Below are positions 22,101-34,359 of a stretch of DNA of 64,000 bases, one piece after another. Positions within the stretch are counted from its first letter, which is position 1. Each line of letters begins with the position of its first letter. The position numbers and the translations under genes are program-made. The DNA is from Aedes albopictus (lineage: Eukaryota; Arthropoda; Insecta; Diptera; Culicidae), in assembly GCF_035046485.1 (NCBI RefSeq), contig NC_085137.1, positions 2,767,977 to 2,831,976 of the forward strand, read 5' to 3'. The notes under the pieces are model-generated. The model was given only the letters and a program-made list of their open reading frames with translations, did not search any database and was not told where the DNA came from.

Positions 22101-23640
22101 AGGAATATAGATGCAATGGGAAGTAAGCTCAAGCAACTTTTTTTAACCCATACGTATATGAATGAAGCTTCAAAATTAAAAGTTTTTCGGTGCATGTCTT
22201 GCTCAAATTCACTGTCATCAATATTGCACGACAAATAAAGTTAGCAGTAACCTTCAATTGACCGCAGGCAGAATCAACTCACCTCCATTCCGATGGCAAA
22301 CTCGTTCGTTATTTTCATAATAGTAAACGATTCATCTCATTATGGATTCTTCCTGCGTATGGAATACTTTTCAGAGGGGATGGATGAGTCCACAAAAATT
22401 GAAATATGACCGTGTAAGAGCAGTAGGTTTTATTGCTTTCAATTGGCGCGCTTTTCTACGTGCAAACGAAAAATGTATACCGTAATGATCGCAATAAAAT
22501 ATCGTTAAAATAAACCACCCATATTTTTTGGTGTGGGAAGATGTTGAACGATTGGTGCGGTGTGATGTCAATGAAAGCGCATCGGAGTGATCTGTTGTTG
22601 CCCATTTGAAGGTGAAGGCGCTAGGCACCTTTTTTACGACCGATCTAAAAGTGAAACCGAAATGCAGTAGCTTAGATGATTGATGATGGTCGAGGAAATT
22701 GAATTATCTGTCTGTTTGGAATGCGAGATACCATCTGTCTTTTAAAATGATACGCGACACCGTGTTAATTTTGATATCATCCGTTTTTTTCTTCGTCAGT
22801 ACTCTCGAAATATTGCGAAGCAAATCTCCAGTTCCAGTGGACTGATCTAATTTAATCGATTGTTCATAACATGTTAGCATACGAACGATCTAATTTTCAG
22901 CCCATTTCATGCAGTAGAACTCAAGATTTGCATCTTCAAACTGTGAGAACAATGATTGATGATTCTGATGACACCCCGTAAAGCCTTAATATTGTAAAAC
23001 TGAAGTTTTCCTTCAATAATACAGTCTTATAAAAAAAGACAATTAGAAAAAGTTCTGTTCCAAAAAAAATCGTCCTTCTTGACCCAGTCTAATGTATATT
23101 TTATGGATATATTTGCATGACTTGTCCTAAAAGCTTGTTACATGGTTTTTGAAATTGTATTTTTTGCGCGATTTTTCCATCCGACAATATATTATACAGT
23201 TGAAATATGTGCGACTATAGTTTGATCCACAGTTTAAAAAGTAGGTGTTGTTTCAATAAGTATTTTCGCTCTTTTGAAATGTTCGTTCCGTTTTCAAACA
23301 TTGTACTAGTAAGCAGCGATTCTGAACAAAATTATCCATATTCGTTGGAAGAGTTCTGTGTAAACAGCAATAACTATTTCTGAATCAGACCTTCTTACAT
23401 GTTTTTGCTTCCCTGGATACAGTGCCAATTACAAGGCATAATGCTCCAGGGCACTTACAGGAATACGTTTTCGACGAAATGTAGATTTTCTGTTTGTCTT
23501 TCGGTGCGTGCGTTGTAATGATAAATGATGCTATTTGTTGCATTAATTAGCGTAGCTTAGGGCTTCGCTCTTAATTGATTTCAATTCTTGTAATGGATTT
23601 CCGAAGGTCGAGTTTTTACATGCTTAGCAAAGATATACAG
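22101..23640. other. 1.5 kb without a recognised gene
   Basis: AT-rich sequence. An 85-codon minus frame (22371-22628) has no known motif. Confidence 0.45.
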
Positions 23641-23880
23641 ACTCGCTTGCGGCGCTCGCATCGTTTGTTCTCTTATTTGACCAACTACCATAATATGCTT
23701 AATGATTGATTGTTTGATTTGTCTTTATTAAAGAGACTTTCAGTCCTTGGCTGGTTTGTCTCTATATGCTTAATGGTTTGCTAAACACAATGTGATTAGC
23801 ATTGGGCGATTTTGTTTTAGTAACGAGTATTTTAATCGTATTTTCTCCAAGTGATGCGTATGTTTGCCTGTAGTGTGATT
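23641..23880. mobile_element. Second copy of the 366-628 element, carrying a retroposed tail
   Basis: CGGCGCTCGCATCGTTTGTT and GCATTGGGCGATTTTGTTTT match 366-628, and the order is kept through CCAAGTGATGCGTATG. The copy is interrupted at 23705-23763 by a short retroposed sequence. Ends are unclear. Confidence 0.6.
23705..23763 (-). mobile_element. Extremely 5'-truncated LINE/SINE 3' end with 12-bp TSD
   Basis: The direct repeat ATATGCTTAATG at 23693-23704 and 23764-23775 is exact. The 59-bp insert, read on the minus strand, has AAGTCTCTTTAATAAAGACA then AATCAAACAATCAAT at its 3' end. The same 3' end occurs at 42107-42144 with its own TSD, so both derive from one retrotransposon family with an ATCA-rich tail. 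Read as in the 366-628 copy, removing the insert restores the order. Confidence 0.8.
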
Positions 23881-24299
23881 ATGCATTCGTGTCGATTTTT
23901 ACTTGTAATTCGTTACCAGTCTTGTTTTTTCGCCTGTATGCTTATTTTGAATGATTTGCTCGTCCAGTGGACTCTTCCTAATTAATTGTAATGGTATCAA
24001 TTTGCGATTTTCATGAACACAGCGATAGTTTCAAAGGAAAGTGGAAAATTTGTTTTTGCCAAAGTGTAATGGAAGGCTATATCCCTTTCGTGACGATTCA
24101 GCACAATTGTGCTGCTGAGCAACAACCGTTTTGCATATTTTATTCATCTGTTTAATCATTGTTGTATGTGATGTAAGTTGTTTCGATATATGAGCCATGG
24201 ACGTGTATGTGTGCAAACAAACTTTTGTATGTTGCATGTGAAATTTGCCACAACAATGTAAACAAAAAGTGAACAAAATCCATAAAACATGAAAATGTT

Positions 24300-24700
24300 T
24301 AATCTGTCGCAGATTTTTTACATCTGATTTTTCTAGGTTGACAAAGCTAGGAATCGAAAGATAAAGAGTAGTTCTGCCAAATGGGGAAGCAAAAGTTCTG
24401 CTTAGTTAGAAATTCTAAGAGTTCTGGAGAGCCAAAGTTTATCAATTTCTATGGAAAATTTACTTTTTTGTGCTCCGTCCCGAAACGGATATGTTCACTC
24501 AAAAAACGAATTTTCAATAGAAGGCTCGGTGGGTCAAGTCTATATGTGACTCAACTCAGTTCGACGAATTGAGATGATGTCTGTATGTGTGTATGTATGT
24601 TTGTATGTATGTATGTCTGTGCGCAAAATAAGTTCACTCACTTTTAAGGTACTTCGCATTAGCCGATTTTTCGGATTATAGCTCGAATCGAAACGGAATT
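24300..24700. repeat. Dispersed repeat segment with GTAT microsatellite
   Basis: CAACTCAGTTCGACGAATTG is followed by AGATGATGTCTGTATGTG and a (TGTATGTA)n run at 24575-24620. Blocks like this are common as dispersed sequence in mosquitoes, but I could not set boundaries. The family is not named. Confidence 0.4.
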
Positions 24701-25409
24701 TTACCGCAATGTTTGTTATTAACCTGTTTGACCCCAGGTAAAAAATAAAAGTTCAAAAAATCGCCAACAGCCCATTTCTCAACAGAATTCAACCAAATTT
24801 TGAACACAAACTCGCACAACACTATAGCTTTGGAAACATTTTCTTGGACTTCTGGACGGAGTAAGGCCGGTGGGTCACTGGGTCACGTCGGGCAACAATA
24901 AGGCCAAGTACGATTTGCATCTCCATAACTTTCTTCTTAACGAAGTTTTTCAATGGGAGTTTGCACATTCTGTTGCCTAACGATAGTTGATGTTGCTACA
25001 GGTTCGAATTTGAGATTTTTCGATAGCTTTCTTTTGAGTTCTTGAGATATTCAACATTTCTGAACCATCCAAGTCTTCATTTGCGTTTGTTGTTTTCAAA
25101 TGAAATTAAACACTTGATATTATTCCCTTATTGACCCCACAGGTCATCCGAGACATCTTTTAAGCATGTGTTGCCCTTGTAATACTATTAATATTTCCTG
25201 AATATCTCGATGGATTATCCGAATCCGTCCTTACAAAACATGAACACTCGAAATATATATATTTTTTAATTTCTTTTCATTCGTGAATTTTAACTTAGGC
25301 TAATTCTTCACAACACTCGAAATAATCATTATGGATTATTTTCAATTATTTTTATCGCTTTTATTTGCACCAATACTTGAACATCTGTATAATGTTTGTT
25401 ATATCAACG
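24701..25409. other. No recognised gene
   Basis: AT-rich sequence; nothing recognised. Confidence 0.4.
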
Positions 25410-26040
25410 AGCAGTAGACATTTTGGACGATCTGATTGAAGTCATGCTTTGACTACAGAGAACCGTAGATGGACTACAATTAGACCTATTTGTATGCGGA
25501 AAACAACGGTTAGCTCCAGAAACGAATACTACATCGAACCGGAGTAAGTAAAAGCCTCGACTAGATTCCTGAGTACCCGGGATGGCCTGGCTGAAGTCAG
25601 GCCTTGCGTTCATTGAGCTGTAGATAAAGTGTGATTACATGTTTTACCTATGTGGAACCTCTGTGCACTACATAAACTCATATTCTATCTTGTGTCAAAA
25701 ATGGTCTCGCACAACTATTCCTAGGAAAATTTGATGACCTAAGCGAAGTCATGCCTTGACTTCACAGAACCATAGACGGACAACAATGAGCTTTTTTTTT
25801 TGCACGCGGAAAACAACGATTAGCTCCAGAAACCAATACTACATCGAACAGGAGTAAGTGAATTCCTCGACTAGATTCCTGAATACATGGGACATCTTGA
25901 TTGAAGCCAGTTCTTGAGTTCTATGAGCTGTTGATGATCTGTAATCACATGTTTTGCCTGTGTAGAATCTCTATTGGCTACATAAACTCACATTCCATCA
26001 TGTGTCAGGGAAAAGGTCTCTCACAACTATTCCTAGCCTA
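25410..26040. repeat. Tandem duplication, period about 307 bp
   Basis: Two diverged copies begin near 25420 and 25728. Shared blocks in order are GAAGTCATGCTTTGAC, GCGGAAAACAACGGTTAGC, TCCAGAAACGAATACTACAT, CTCGACTAGATTCCTGA, CATAAACTCATATTC and CACAACTATTCCTAG. GGAGTAAGT in each is a chance 5' splice-like site. No coding frame is conserved between copies. Confidence 0.75.
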
Positions 26041-26279
26041 GCAGAATCCTAGGAAATCATTTTGTGCTAAATTCGTGAAGAGTTTCTCATTAAACAACGA
26101 TTCAGTAACCTCGAACGTTCTATGAACAATTGCGATCTTTGTTCAGCTGTTTTAGAAGAGATTTTAATATAACTTTGTAGATATTGACTTTTCCAAATAT
26201 ATAAAATACTTCTTGGAGGTATTTGATAAAGAATTACTGGTGCTATTTCCAGATGAGTTTTTACGGGTATTACTGATGA

Positions 26280-26517
26280 GCAGTGCTGAAAAATTCATTA
26301 CGTCATATCTAAACACCGTGAATATCATTGGCATTTTTCGAAGGTAGTCCGTGACATTAATTTTAAACATTCGAAAAATATCGGTTTATCCGTGACTTTC
26401 TTGCAAAACTGGTCTAGCCGCACAAGTTTTTCATATACCATATTCTCAGGTTGAGCTTCTTAAATGAGCTGTAGGTGATTTAATTAAGATGTGACGAAAT
26501 GAAATTTTCAGCACTGC
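26280..26517. mobile_element. MITE with 9-bp TSD (238 bp)
   Basis: The ends GCAGTGCTGAAAAATTCATT and, from the right, GCAGTGCTGAAAATTTCATT are flanked by TACTGATGA (26271-26279) and TACTGATAA (26518-26526), 8 of 9 identical. Non-coding. The 9-bp TSD suggests the Mutator superfamily, while an 8-bp hAT-type TSD remains possible. Confidence 0.75.
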
Positions 26518-26526
26518 TACTGATAA

Positions 26527-27284
26527 GTTTCCAAATCTACTGTTGGAAAAGAGAAATTTTGGAAATTGTAGTGGACACAATATGTATGGTCTGAAATATT
26601 TTCAAAAACACAATATCAATTATACCAAAAAAGTCGGCATAATTTTCTTTTAGTATTTACGATCTCTCTGCAAAAAAAATCTTCGTAAATTTCCATACAT
26701 AAACAATTAGAAATGCTTCTCAAACTATTTTGAATAGAAACATCATTAATGAAACGGAACATGAATTGAAAAAAAAAAATCTTATAAAGTTGGAAACCTT
26801 TATTCGTAATATTTTCTTTCGAGAACTAATCCCAAATGATCACCAGAAAGCTCGTTACAAATTCATTTATTCATTAAGCACGTACTCAATAATTTGTGAA
26901 AAACGTTCTGAGATAAACCATTAAGATCCCATTCAATACACCAACTAACACCCAATTCTTCTTTGTGTAGATACGTTTTTGCTACATAACTCAGTCCATT
27001 TTGAACAAATTCACATGCAATTTTTTACACAGTACTATTCATGTACACAAACTCAAGCCAATATGGCTTCAAAACTGACTGGGTTGTAGTAGAAAATCAA
27101 CCCATGTAGAAAAAATCGGATGTAATTCTGCATAAAGTAAATTTCTGTGCATATTTTGAACCATGTTCACATTGTAGATTTTAAAACAAACTTAGATACG
27201 TAAATGTATTTCATTCTAATGATTGAATTTTTACGCTGAGTTTGTTTTTTCATGCTATTGATAGTTTTTTAATTATTGAAAAAA
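26527..27284. other. No recognised gene
   Basis: AT-rich sequence; nothing recognised. Confidence 0.4.
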
Positions 27285-27395
27285 TCGCCCCCTTCTTTCT
27301 CGCCCCCCAGTTTTACCTTTCCTAATTTTTGTCCCTCTGGGATTGATTTTTACTCCCCAAGCGGCGATTTCGCCCGCTTTGGGAATCACTGCTCT
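27285..27395 (-). mobile_element. Possible single hAT terminus
   Basis: Read on the minus strand the sequence starts CAGAGCAGTGATTCCCAAAG and continues GCGGGCGAAATCGCCG. This resembles the CAGxGxTxxCCAAA-type terminal repeats of many hAT elements. No matching second end was found nearby, so this would be a truncated or internally lost copy. Confidence 0.35.
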
Positions 27396-27612
27396 GGAAC
27401 CTTTCAATATGGGTATATCTGGGGGCATGGGGAAGAAGTCTGGAGTCTAAAATGGCAATCAGAATATCCATGATGGCGTACTTAAATCCAAAATGGCGGC
27501 TGAAAATTAAAGATTGTGGCTGTTTTTTAAGAGTTTAAGGCTCAAACATGAAAAGCCAGATAACCGATATCATTTCTGGTGTCTTGAAATGATTTTCGTT
27601 AAACCAGGTAAA

Positions 27613-27837
27613 ATTCAGCGAAAAATCATGCACATAAAGGGTATGCTAGAGTTAGTACATATTTACATGAGATAGCATGTAAAATTACGTAACGTTCGTG
27701 TAAATTTCCGCTAATAGTCGCGTAGCCGGTTGGGGTCCATGATGGTTTACACGATGGTAATGTAATTTTACATTATATTTCATGTAAAAGTGCACTAACT
27801 CTAGCATTCCCTTTATGTGCATGATTTCTCGCTGAAT
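27613..27837. mobile_element. Foldback MITE (225 bp)
   Basis: The ends ATTCAGCGAAAAATCATGCA and its near complement TGCATGATTTCTCGCTGAAT are inverted, with ACATAAAGGGTATGCTAGAG inside. Arms are about 70 bp. Non-coding. No clear TSD. Confidence 0.75.
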
Positions 27838-29689
27838 ATTAATTACATATTTTTTCTGTGTACTTTAGTTTTGTCGAAATGAGTTTCCGAAGGCATGAGA
27901 AACGCGCCATCACCGCTAGTTGGGTTAATTATGGTTTTTGTAAGGACATTCCTCACCAACATGACTATCATTTTACTAAGTTTCGTGTATCAAATTTTAT
28001 ACAGTCTTACAATTGGCAAACATAAGTATATTTGAAATAATTTTAATAGAATTTATTTATGTTTCACATTTCTCCAAACTCGATTTATCAAAAATATCAC
28101 AAACACTTTCTCACATCTGGACCCCTCCATTTTTACTGGAGCAAATCAAGAACAAAACAGGGACATGTTTTTTTCAAATTATTGTTTATTCAACGCCGTG
28201 TCTCCATTTCCGACCGTTCGTTATCGAATTAAATGAGTAATCCTCACCAAGGGTGCATTCTGATATTATTTTTCCATTTGTTCGTTACCGATTGGAGGAC
28301 CTTTTAAAATACATATAGATGACACGTTTTCAAGCCTGAAAGGTAAATAATAAAAGGTAATAATAATTGCTTAATCTCTTTTCGCACAAAACCGTGAAGA
28401 AGTGGAACAGGCAATTTCGGCATGTTTCATGATATTAGCCAAAGTCTGTTTTCTGCTTCTGCTTTCGTCGTTTGTCACCAGCAGCAGCAGCCCAGCCCAG
28501 CGCTTAGGAGACATGTCCTAGAGGTATGTAATGTTGGATTTTGCGGGGACAAAGAATAAGTACCTGAGCGATTCCAAGCAACAGCATCAAAATTAAGGAA
28601 ATTTTTTAATTCATGATTTTCTATTGAACTGAAACTTTGCACAGTTTTTAAGTTCCATCTAAATCGTCATTTTCCGATATCAAATTTTTATTTTGAATCA
28701 CGACTAACTTTTCAAAAGGGTGTATGTGAAAATGGTTCAAAAATATTCAAAAATCTGCACAGCCAAAATGGTTCGTTCGATTGCAATAAATTTTTCAGCA
28801 AAGTTAGATAACTAAATGGTGATTCCTAAGAAAATATACACTGTGAAAAAACATCTTTTTTAACATTAAAAAATATCATTTTTGTCACAAAAACTCAAAT
28901 ATCTCAAAACCCTATCTTTTTACCAACGTAATTTTTTTAGGGAAGACGGTCCATTGTATTAGCAATCTACCATAAAAATTTGGTGATGGTAAACTAATAA
29001 ACAAAAAAGTTATAACATTTCAAACATTTCACAATTTTCACATTTGGTAAATATTTTTTTCTGTGTAAATTATTTCGATCAGAAATCGCAGTTAGATGCA
29101 GATTTTATTGTTCAGCAAAGTTAGATAACTAAATGGTGATTCCTAAGAAAATGTACACTGTGAAAAAAAAATCTTTTTTTAACATTAAAAAATATCATTT
29201 TTGTCACAAAAACTCAAATATCTCAAAACCCTATCTTTTTACCAATGTAATTTTTTAGGGAAAACGGTCCATTGTATTAGCAATCTACCATAAAAATTTG
29301 GTGATGATAAACTAATAAACAAAAAAGTTATGACAATTCAAACATTCCACAATTTTCACATTTAGTAATAATTTTTTTTAGTGTAAATTATTTCGGCCGG
29401 AAAGCGCAGTTTGATGCTGATTTTATTGTTAATGGCCTTGCGTGAGTAAAACAATCTGTTTCTATTATGTATTATGTATATTATATGTACAGTACTGTTC
29501 CGATTTTATCACGCCCTCCGCGCATTAGTCGTTTATTGATTAATTTGCTGTTACATTTGAGGACAAGTGTTTTCCCTCTTCTTCAAGATGAATGTTGAAA
29601 GCGTGTTTTGCAACGTTAAAAATATTGAAATGGGTATAAATGTTGAAGTATATTTCAAAGCATTTTTGAAAAGAGGCGTGATTAAATTG

Positions 29690-29995
29690 TTTAAACAGAT
29701 GTCGCTGATGGTACGGTGGCATGACTCTCTGCACTTAGCACTTCTGGCAATTTCTCAGTTGTTGTCGTTTTCGAACTTCCTGCGCCCTGCTTTACCGATG
29801 ATATACAGATGGCTCGTTTGTCAAAGTCTAGACGGCAGGACGTGCAAATGCGTAAATTTGTATTCAATTTGGGCATAACCAGTCTCTTTCAGTTTATCTA
29901 TGAGATTTCGTAACTCTTTTGAACATTTTTTTTTCACAAGCGGTCTACAAGAGAGCGTTGAGTTGAAGACCTTTGAGAAAGCGACTGTTCATGTT
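29690..29995 (-). pseudogene. Cysteine-rich N-terminal fragment of an unidentified transposon protein
   Basis: Minus-strand pieces in two frames: TACEKKCSKELRNLIDKLKE, then after a frameshift PKLNTNLRICTSCRLDFDKR and a Ser/Thr-rich tail ending PSATSV. The ACxxxC and CTSC spacing suggests a zinc-binding domain at the N-terminus of a transposase-like protein. I do not recognise the family. A premature stop precedes the first piece. It lies inside the 28627-31916 inverted structure. Confidence 0.45.
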
Positions 29996-30158
29996 GTTCG
30001 TTAGATTATAATAAACAAAATCACTTATTAGTTTTAACTGACTAGTTTGGTGTTGTTTGCTTGGACGAAGAAAAAATTTACTATAAAATTTTTAATATCC
30101 ATAGCGGTAGTATTTTTTTGCTTTTTCGTGAGCATTTTCATGGTACATATGTATACAG

Positions 30159-30688
30159 TAAGGTGGCCCACACTTATATGAAAAACAAAAATTTCGAAAA
30201 ATGCCAAGTCTTACCTTCTAAATCAGTTGTTTTGGAGTCCCAGAAGCTACGTTCAAAATTTGAGCAAAATCGGTTGAGCCTAAGGGGGCGCTCAAAACGC
30301 TTGAAGTTTGTATGGGAAAACTTGGCCAAATGTATGCAGAAATTTTAAGTTTTCGAATTTTGCCGCCAGGTGGCGCTGTAAGCGTTCAATAATCACTTTG
30401 CGGTCTTCGACAAAGTTGTTTGGCATATAGTCACCTACAATAATACCAAAGGGTTTGATTATTGAACGCTTACAGCGCCACCTAGCGGCAAAATTAGAAA
30501 ACTTAAAATTTCTACATTTGGCCAAGTTTTCCCATATAAACTTCAAGCGTTTTGAGCGCCCCCTTAGGCTCAACCGATTTTACTCAAATTTTGAACGTAG
30601 CTTCTGGGAGTCCTAAACAACTTATTTAGGAGGTAAGACTTAGCATTTTTCGAAATTTTTGCTTTTCATATAAGTGTGGGCCACCCTA
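30159..30688. mobile_element. Foldback MITE with exact 8-bp TSD (530 bp)
   Basis: The TSD GTATACAG is exact (30151-30158 and 30689-30696). Inverted arms of about 230 bp start TAAGGTGGCCCACACTTATA and end with GTGTGGGCCACCCTA. Each arm contains the GCCTAAGGGGGCGCTCAAAA block and AGGTGGCGCTGTAAGCGTTC (left) or its complement (right). The loop is near 30420-30450. Minus and plus frames of about 95 codons are mirror artefacts. Confidence 0.85.
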
Positions 30689-30692
30689 GTAT

Positions 30693-30950
30693 ACAGACAA
30701 ACAAACGTAACACTGACGAAATTTTCATTGACCACGCCTTTAACGATCATTTTGAATCTTGGTTGTGGCTTTCATAACCAGAAGAGTGCCCATCGTTTTT
30801 CTTTGCGTTTGACGTTTCACACTAGCGCCTTCTGATGACGATATTGCACAACGCAGTGTTTCGTGAAACATTTCCACCAGGTGGTGGTAGTGTGAACTGG
30901 GCGATGGATTTTCACGAAAATTGTTCTAGGCGTTTTGTCTGTTTGTCTGT
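30693..30950. mobile_element. TIR element with CAGACAAACA ends
   Basis: The left end ACAGACAAACAAACGTAACA and the right end GTTTTGTCTGTTTGTCTGT are inverted, with a weaker pair AAATTTTCATTG / TTTTCACGAAAATTG inside. The left end resembles that of the 366-628 element. The 30159-30688 foldback inserted just at its left edge, so the TSD of the younger element overlaps the first bases of this one. Confidence 0.55.
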
Positions 30951-31022
30951 GGTATGTACCTCTCATGCATTTGTTGTTGTTGAAGTTACTCGCATTTTTC
31001 CGATCATAAAGTCTGTTCTCTA

Positions 31023-31137
31023 AGGGCCGATTTCTTCACCTCGGCTTAACCCGTAAGCCAGGCTTAACCCGTAAGCCAGGCTTACCCATATAGTTAAACC
31101 TGGCTTAACGCCTAAGCCAGGGTGAAGAAATCGACCC
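31023..31137. mobile_element. TA-flanked MITE (115 bp)
   Basis: AGGGCCGATTTCTTCACC and the right end GGTGAAGAAATCGACCC are inverted and flanked by TA (31021-31022, 31138-31139). The interior is a short tandem of GGCTTAACCCGTAAGCCA, then its inverse. TA duplication fits Tc1/mariner-type MITEs. Confidence 0.8.
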
Positions 31138-31929
31138 TAAGAGGTATTTTTTTGCAGATCAACTAGACGTATACGCGTATATATAAAACTTTTATTATGC
31201 AGCTTTCGTCTTCAAAATAAGTTTAATTCCATTTTTCTTATGATCAACAGCTTTTCAACACTATCAAGGGATTTTTTCACCAGTCACGTACAATAAAAAG
31301 TATGACAATCTCAATATTTTTGATCACAACACTGGATCGCGTGTAAGGTTCAAATAGATACTATAGTAATTATAAATAATCAAACAAAAATATCATGAAA
31401 ACAACTTGTTTAATTCATGCGGTAGCCTTTACAATAAAATCAGCATCAAAATATAGTTCTCGAAATAATTTACACAGAAAAATTTTTTTTTTTGTTACTA
31501 AATGTAAAAATTGTGAAATGTTTGAAATGTCATAACTTTTTTGTTTATCAGTTTACCATCACCAAAATTTTATGGTAGATAGCTGATATAATGGGCCATT
31601 TTCCCTAAAAAATTGACGTTGGTAAAAAGATAGGGTTCTGAGATATTTGAGTTTTTGTGACAAAGATCATATTTTTTTATAGTAAAAAAAGAAATTTTTT
31701 ACAGTGTATATTTTCTAAGGAATCATCATTTAGTTATCTAACTTTGCTGAAAAATTCATAACAATCGAACAATCCGTTTTTGCTGTACAGCTTTAAGAAT
31801 ATTTTTGAACTATTTTCGCATACACCCTTTTGAAAAGTTAGTCGTGAGTGAATATGAAGGTTTGATATCGAAAAATGGCGATTTAGATGAAATTGAAAAA
31901 CTGTGCAAAGTTTCAGATATTTTTGAAAT

Positions 31930-34100
31930 GGTCGCTCAGGATCGACTGACATGACTCCGTGGAATTCCTCACCTTCTTCTTGCCAAAGGAATAACGAGAA
32001 GATGCGGCGGTAAACAAACAGCGGGAAACCGGTAGGCATGATGGAATGCAACTCAAATTGATCGGGCAGGGACAATGGCAGTGATCCCGACGAAGAATGA
32101 AGCAGAAGTATTGAGGACAGCTTAGGGTTTTGTTTGGCGAGATAAAGGACGTATTTATTTCATAAATATTATGAGGAGACAATATTTCTGTTAATTAGAG
32201 ACATAATGCTGTCGTGCTCGGTCAAAATGCAACGCTTGGTATTCGTTATGCAGATTAGCCTAATTTGTTTCATAAATATCCCTACGGAGATCAGTATCGT
32301 TGGTTTCTGGTCGGATTTGTGTCTTCTGATCAGGGATTATCGTTTGCAACATGCGTATAATGAAGTACAGCTTTCCAGACAATTTGAATAAGAGATGGAC
32401 CTTAAAATTGTTCGTTGCATCTGATTCACTCGTTGGTTCAACAACTCAATGTTTGAGATTATATGTTGGATGGGAAATATTTTCAGAAACTGCCGAATTG
32501 GAGCTAGAGTGAATGTTTGAACGTTGGATTGAATATACACGTGATGCCACTGATGGTTGTTCACTAATCAATATGATTGCACTCGTCGCTGTACAAACAT
32601 TTTCTTCTATAATGAATCAATCGTTACAATTCTGTCATACTTTCAAGTGCGCTTGTAATCACGGCTTGAGTGTACTTGAGAATGAGCATAATAAAAAGTC
32701 ACAACAATACCGGCTGCAGCAGAAAGTAGCACCACTCCGGACAATGCCGATAATAGGGACAATGAACATTCTTGTGCGAAATTATCCACACTATTCATCG
32801 CCCGCGCTATTTCAGTTATATCGCTTTAACACATAAAAGGTTTCTCTCCACAGGGATATTTCATTCCCCGCGCTCTTCAATAAACGTATTTTACAATAAG
32901 TTGATAAGTTTATTATGTTGTGTTGTTGTCTGTCGTACATATAATACCTATGGCTATGGCTAGGAATGAAGCGACCTACCCATCTCTGCCAGGCAGGACC
33001 GAGTTGTCTCCTGTTGCCATCTATGGCAAATCCACCCTCCCTTGTTCGTCAGACTTCTATAATCACCCTTCGTTTTCAACGAACTTTCCGTGCGCAGTTG
33101 GAAATTAAATTGTACCTACACCCGCTAGAGGAAAACGCTAGCTATAGAGAGTCGGAACATATTTTCCAGTTATAAACTAATGCTAGGAAGCATATTTTAT
33201 TACGAAAGACATCATCATCATCATCATACAGCACAGCCGGCTAAGCGAGATTCAGAAGCCGTAGGGGAAACTTTGGGGTTGATGATAAGTGAGAAAAGCC
33301 GAAAACACTTCCTGACTGGCGGCACCCCACGGGCAATGTAGGGGTTCTAGTACCTATCATTTTAAACTGCGCTCTCATCGGTAATCATATTTAAAGTTAA
33401 TAACAATTTTCAACCGAGTGCACGGGTGTTTTTTAACCTCCATTTGGATTTCCTGTTCAGTGGAGGGGTAGCTTGGGCGTATAGATTTCTAGACCGACTA
33501 GGGTGTCATTTTCAAATTAGATAACGGCGGTGGGCGGTTTTCCGAAAATTAAAATATTACGCCAGCCATAATGATAATTGTGAATCCCAGAGAGATTTAA
33601 TAGATTATATAAAAATGGAGTTCACTAATTTGGGCCGTTGTGACGTATTCTTGAGATAACAAGGTTAAGCTAGATATCTGCTGATGTTTTATGAAGGGAA
33701 TTGCTTTACTATACCAGAGTTACGCTCTGTAAATCGCAAATGTAGGATGTGTGCTCTGTTGAGTCACCGTTATTTTCCGTTTTCCATCAGAACTGGACTG
33801 GTTGTTGTGGTATGTGGATATCACTGAAAGGTTCTTTAAAATTCGTATAAAATCCAAATGAAGACTTACCAGACTTACATTTTAAAATGCTTTACATGCA
33901 ACATAACTAATGTAGCATATTAGTAACAAAAAGTTTTCAACTCGTGCATAATCAATTATTACTAACCTTAAATCGAAACTGTTTGATGCTAGCTCTCCAA
34001 CTACGTTGTAGTGTTTATTGATTCGAAGTTACTCCTCGAAAAACGCAATGGAGAGCTTAGAAAGCTCTAAACTCGTGGTGCACGATCTTTATCCCATTCT
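31930..34100. other. 2.2 kb without a recognised gene
   Basis: Several frames of 60-113 codons on both strands, none with a recognised family, signal sequence or splice context that convinced me. A short CAT microsatellite lies near 33212-33225. Confidence 0.45.
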
Positions 34101-34359
34101 GTTCAAATTGATACAAACCTATGTCGCATTGGCTGGATTAAAGTAGGCGTTGCTGCGAGTGTTGGGAATACTCACTTGCGAAAAGTTATACTCACTTGCT
34201 TCTATATCAGTCTACAAGGGCGTAGCCAGGGGGGGGGCAGGGGGGGGGCGTGGCCCCCCCCCTGACCGATCAACTATATTCTAACTTATATAACTGAAAA
34301 ACTTAGACGATCAGAGCTGTTTTTGACTAGTAAAAATAAAATTATCCTGCATACTCGTA

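Larger units (their letters stand above)
28627..31916. repeat. 3.3-kb inverted-repeat structure with duplicated left arm
   Basis: The left arm starts GAAACTTTGCACAGTTTTT (28627) and the right arm ends with its complement (31916). Left: one flank plus two direct units of about 317 bp (from 28796 and 29113). Right: one inverted unit (31421-31760) plus flank. Shared blocks include GATAACTAAATGGTGATTCC, ACTCAAATATCTCAAAACCC and AATCTACCATAAAAATTTGG. The 2-kb spacer holds a transposon-gene remnant and three smaller TIR elements. Non-coding. Confidence 0.75.

Noticed and set aside
22371..22628. 85-codon minus-strand ORF as a host exon
   Set aside because: No splice signals or family motif; length is within chance for this composition.
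29567..29878. Plus-strand ORF of 103 codons
   Set aside because: Antisense of the cysteine-rich transposon remnant, which has better protein-like composition on the minus strand.
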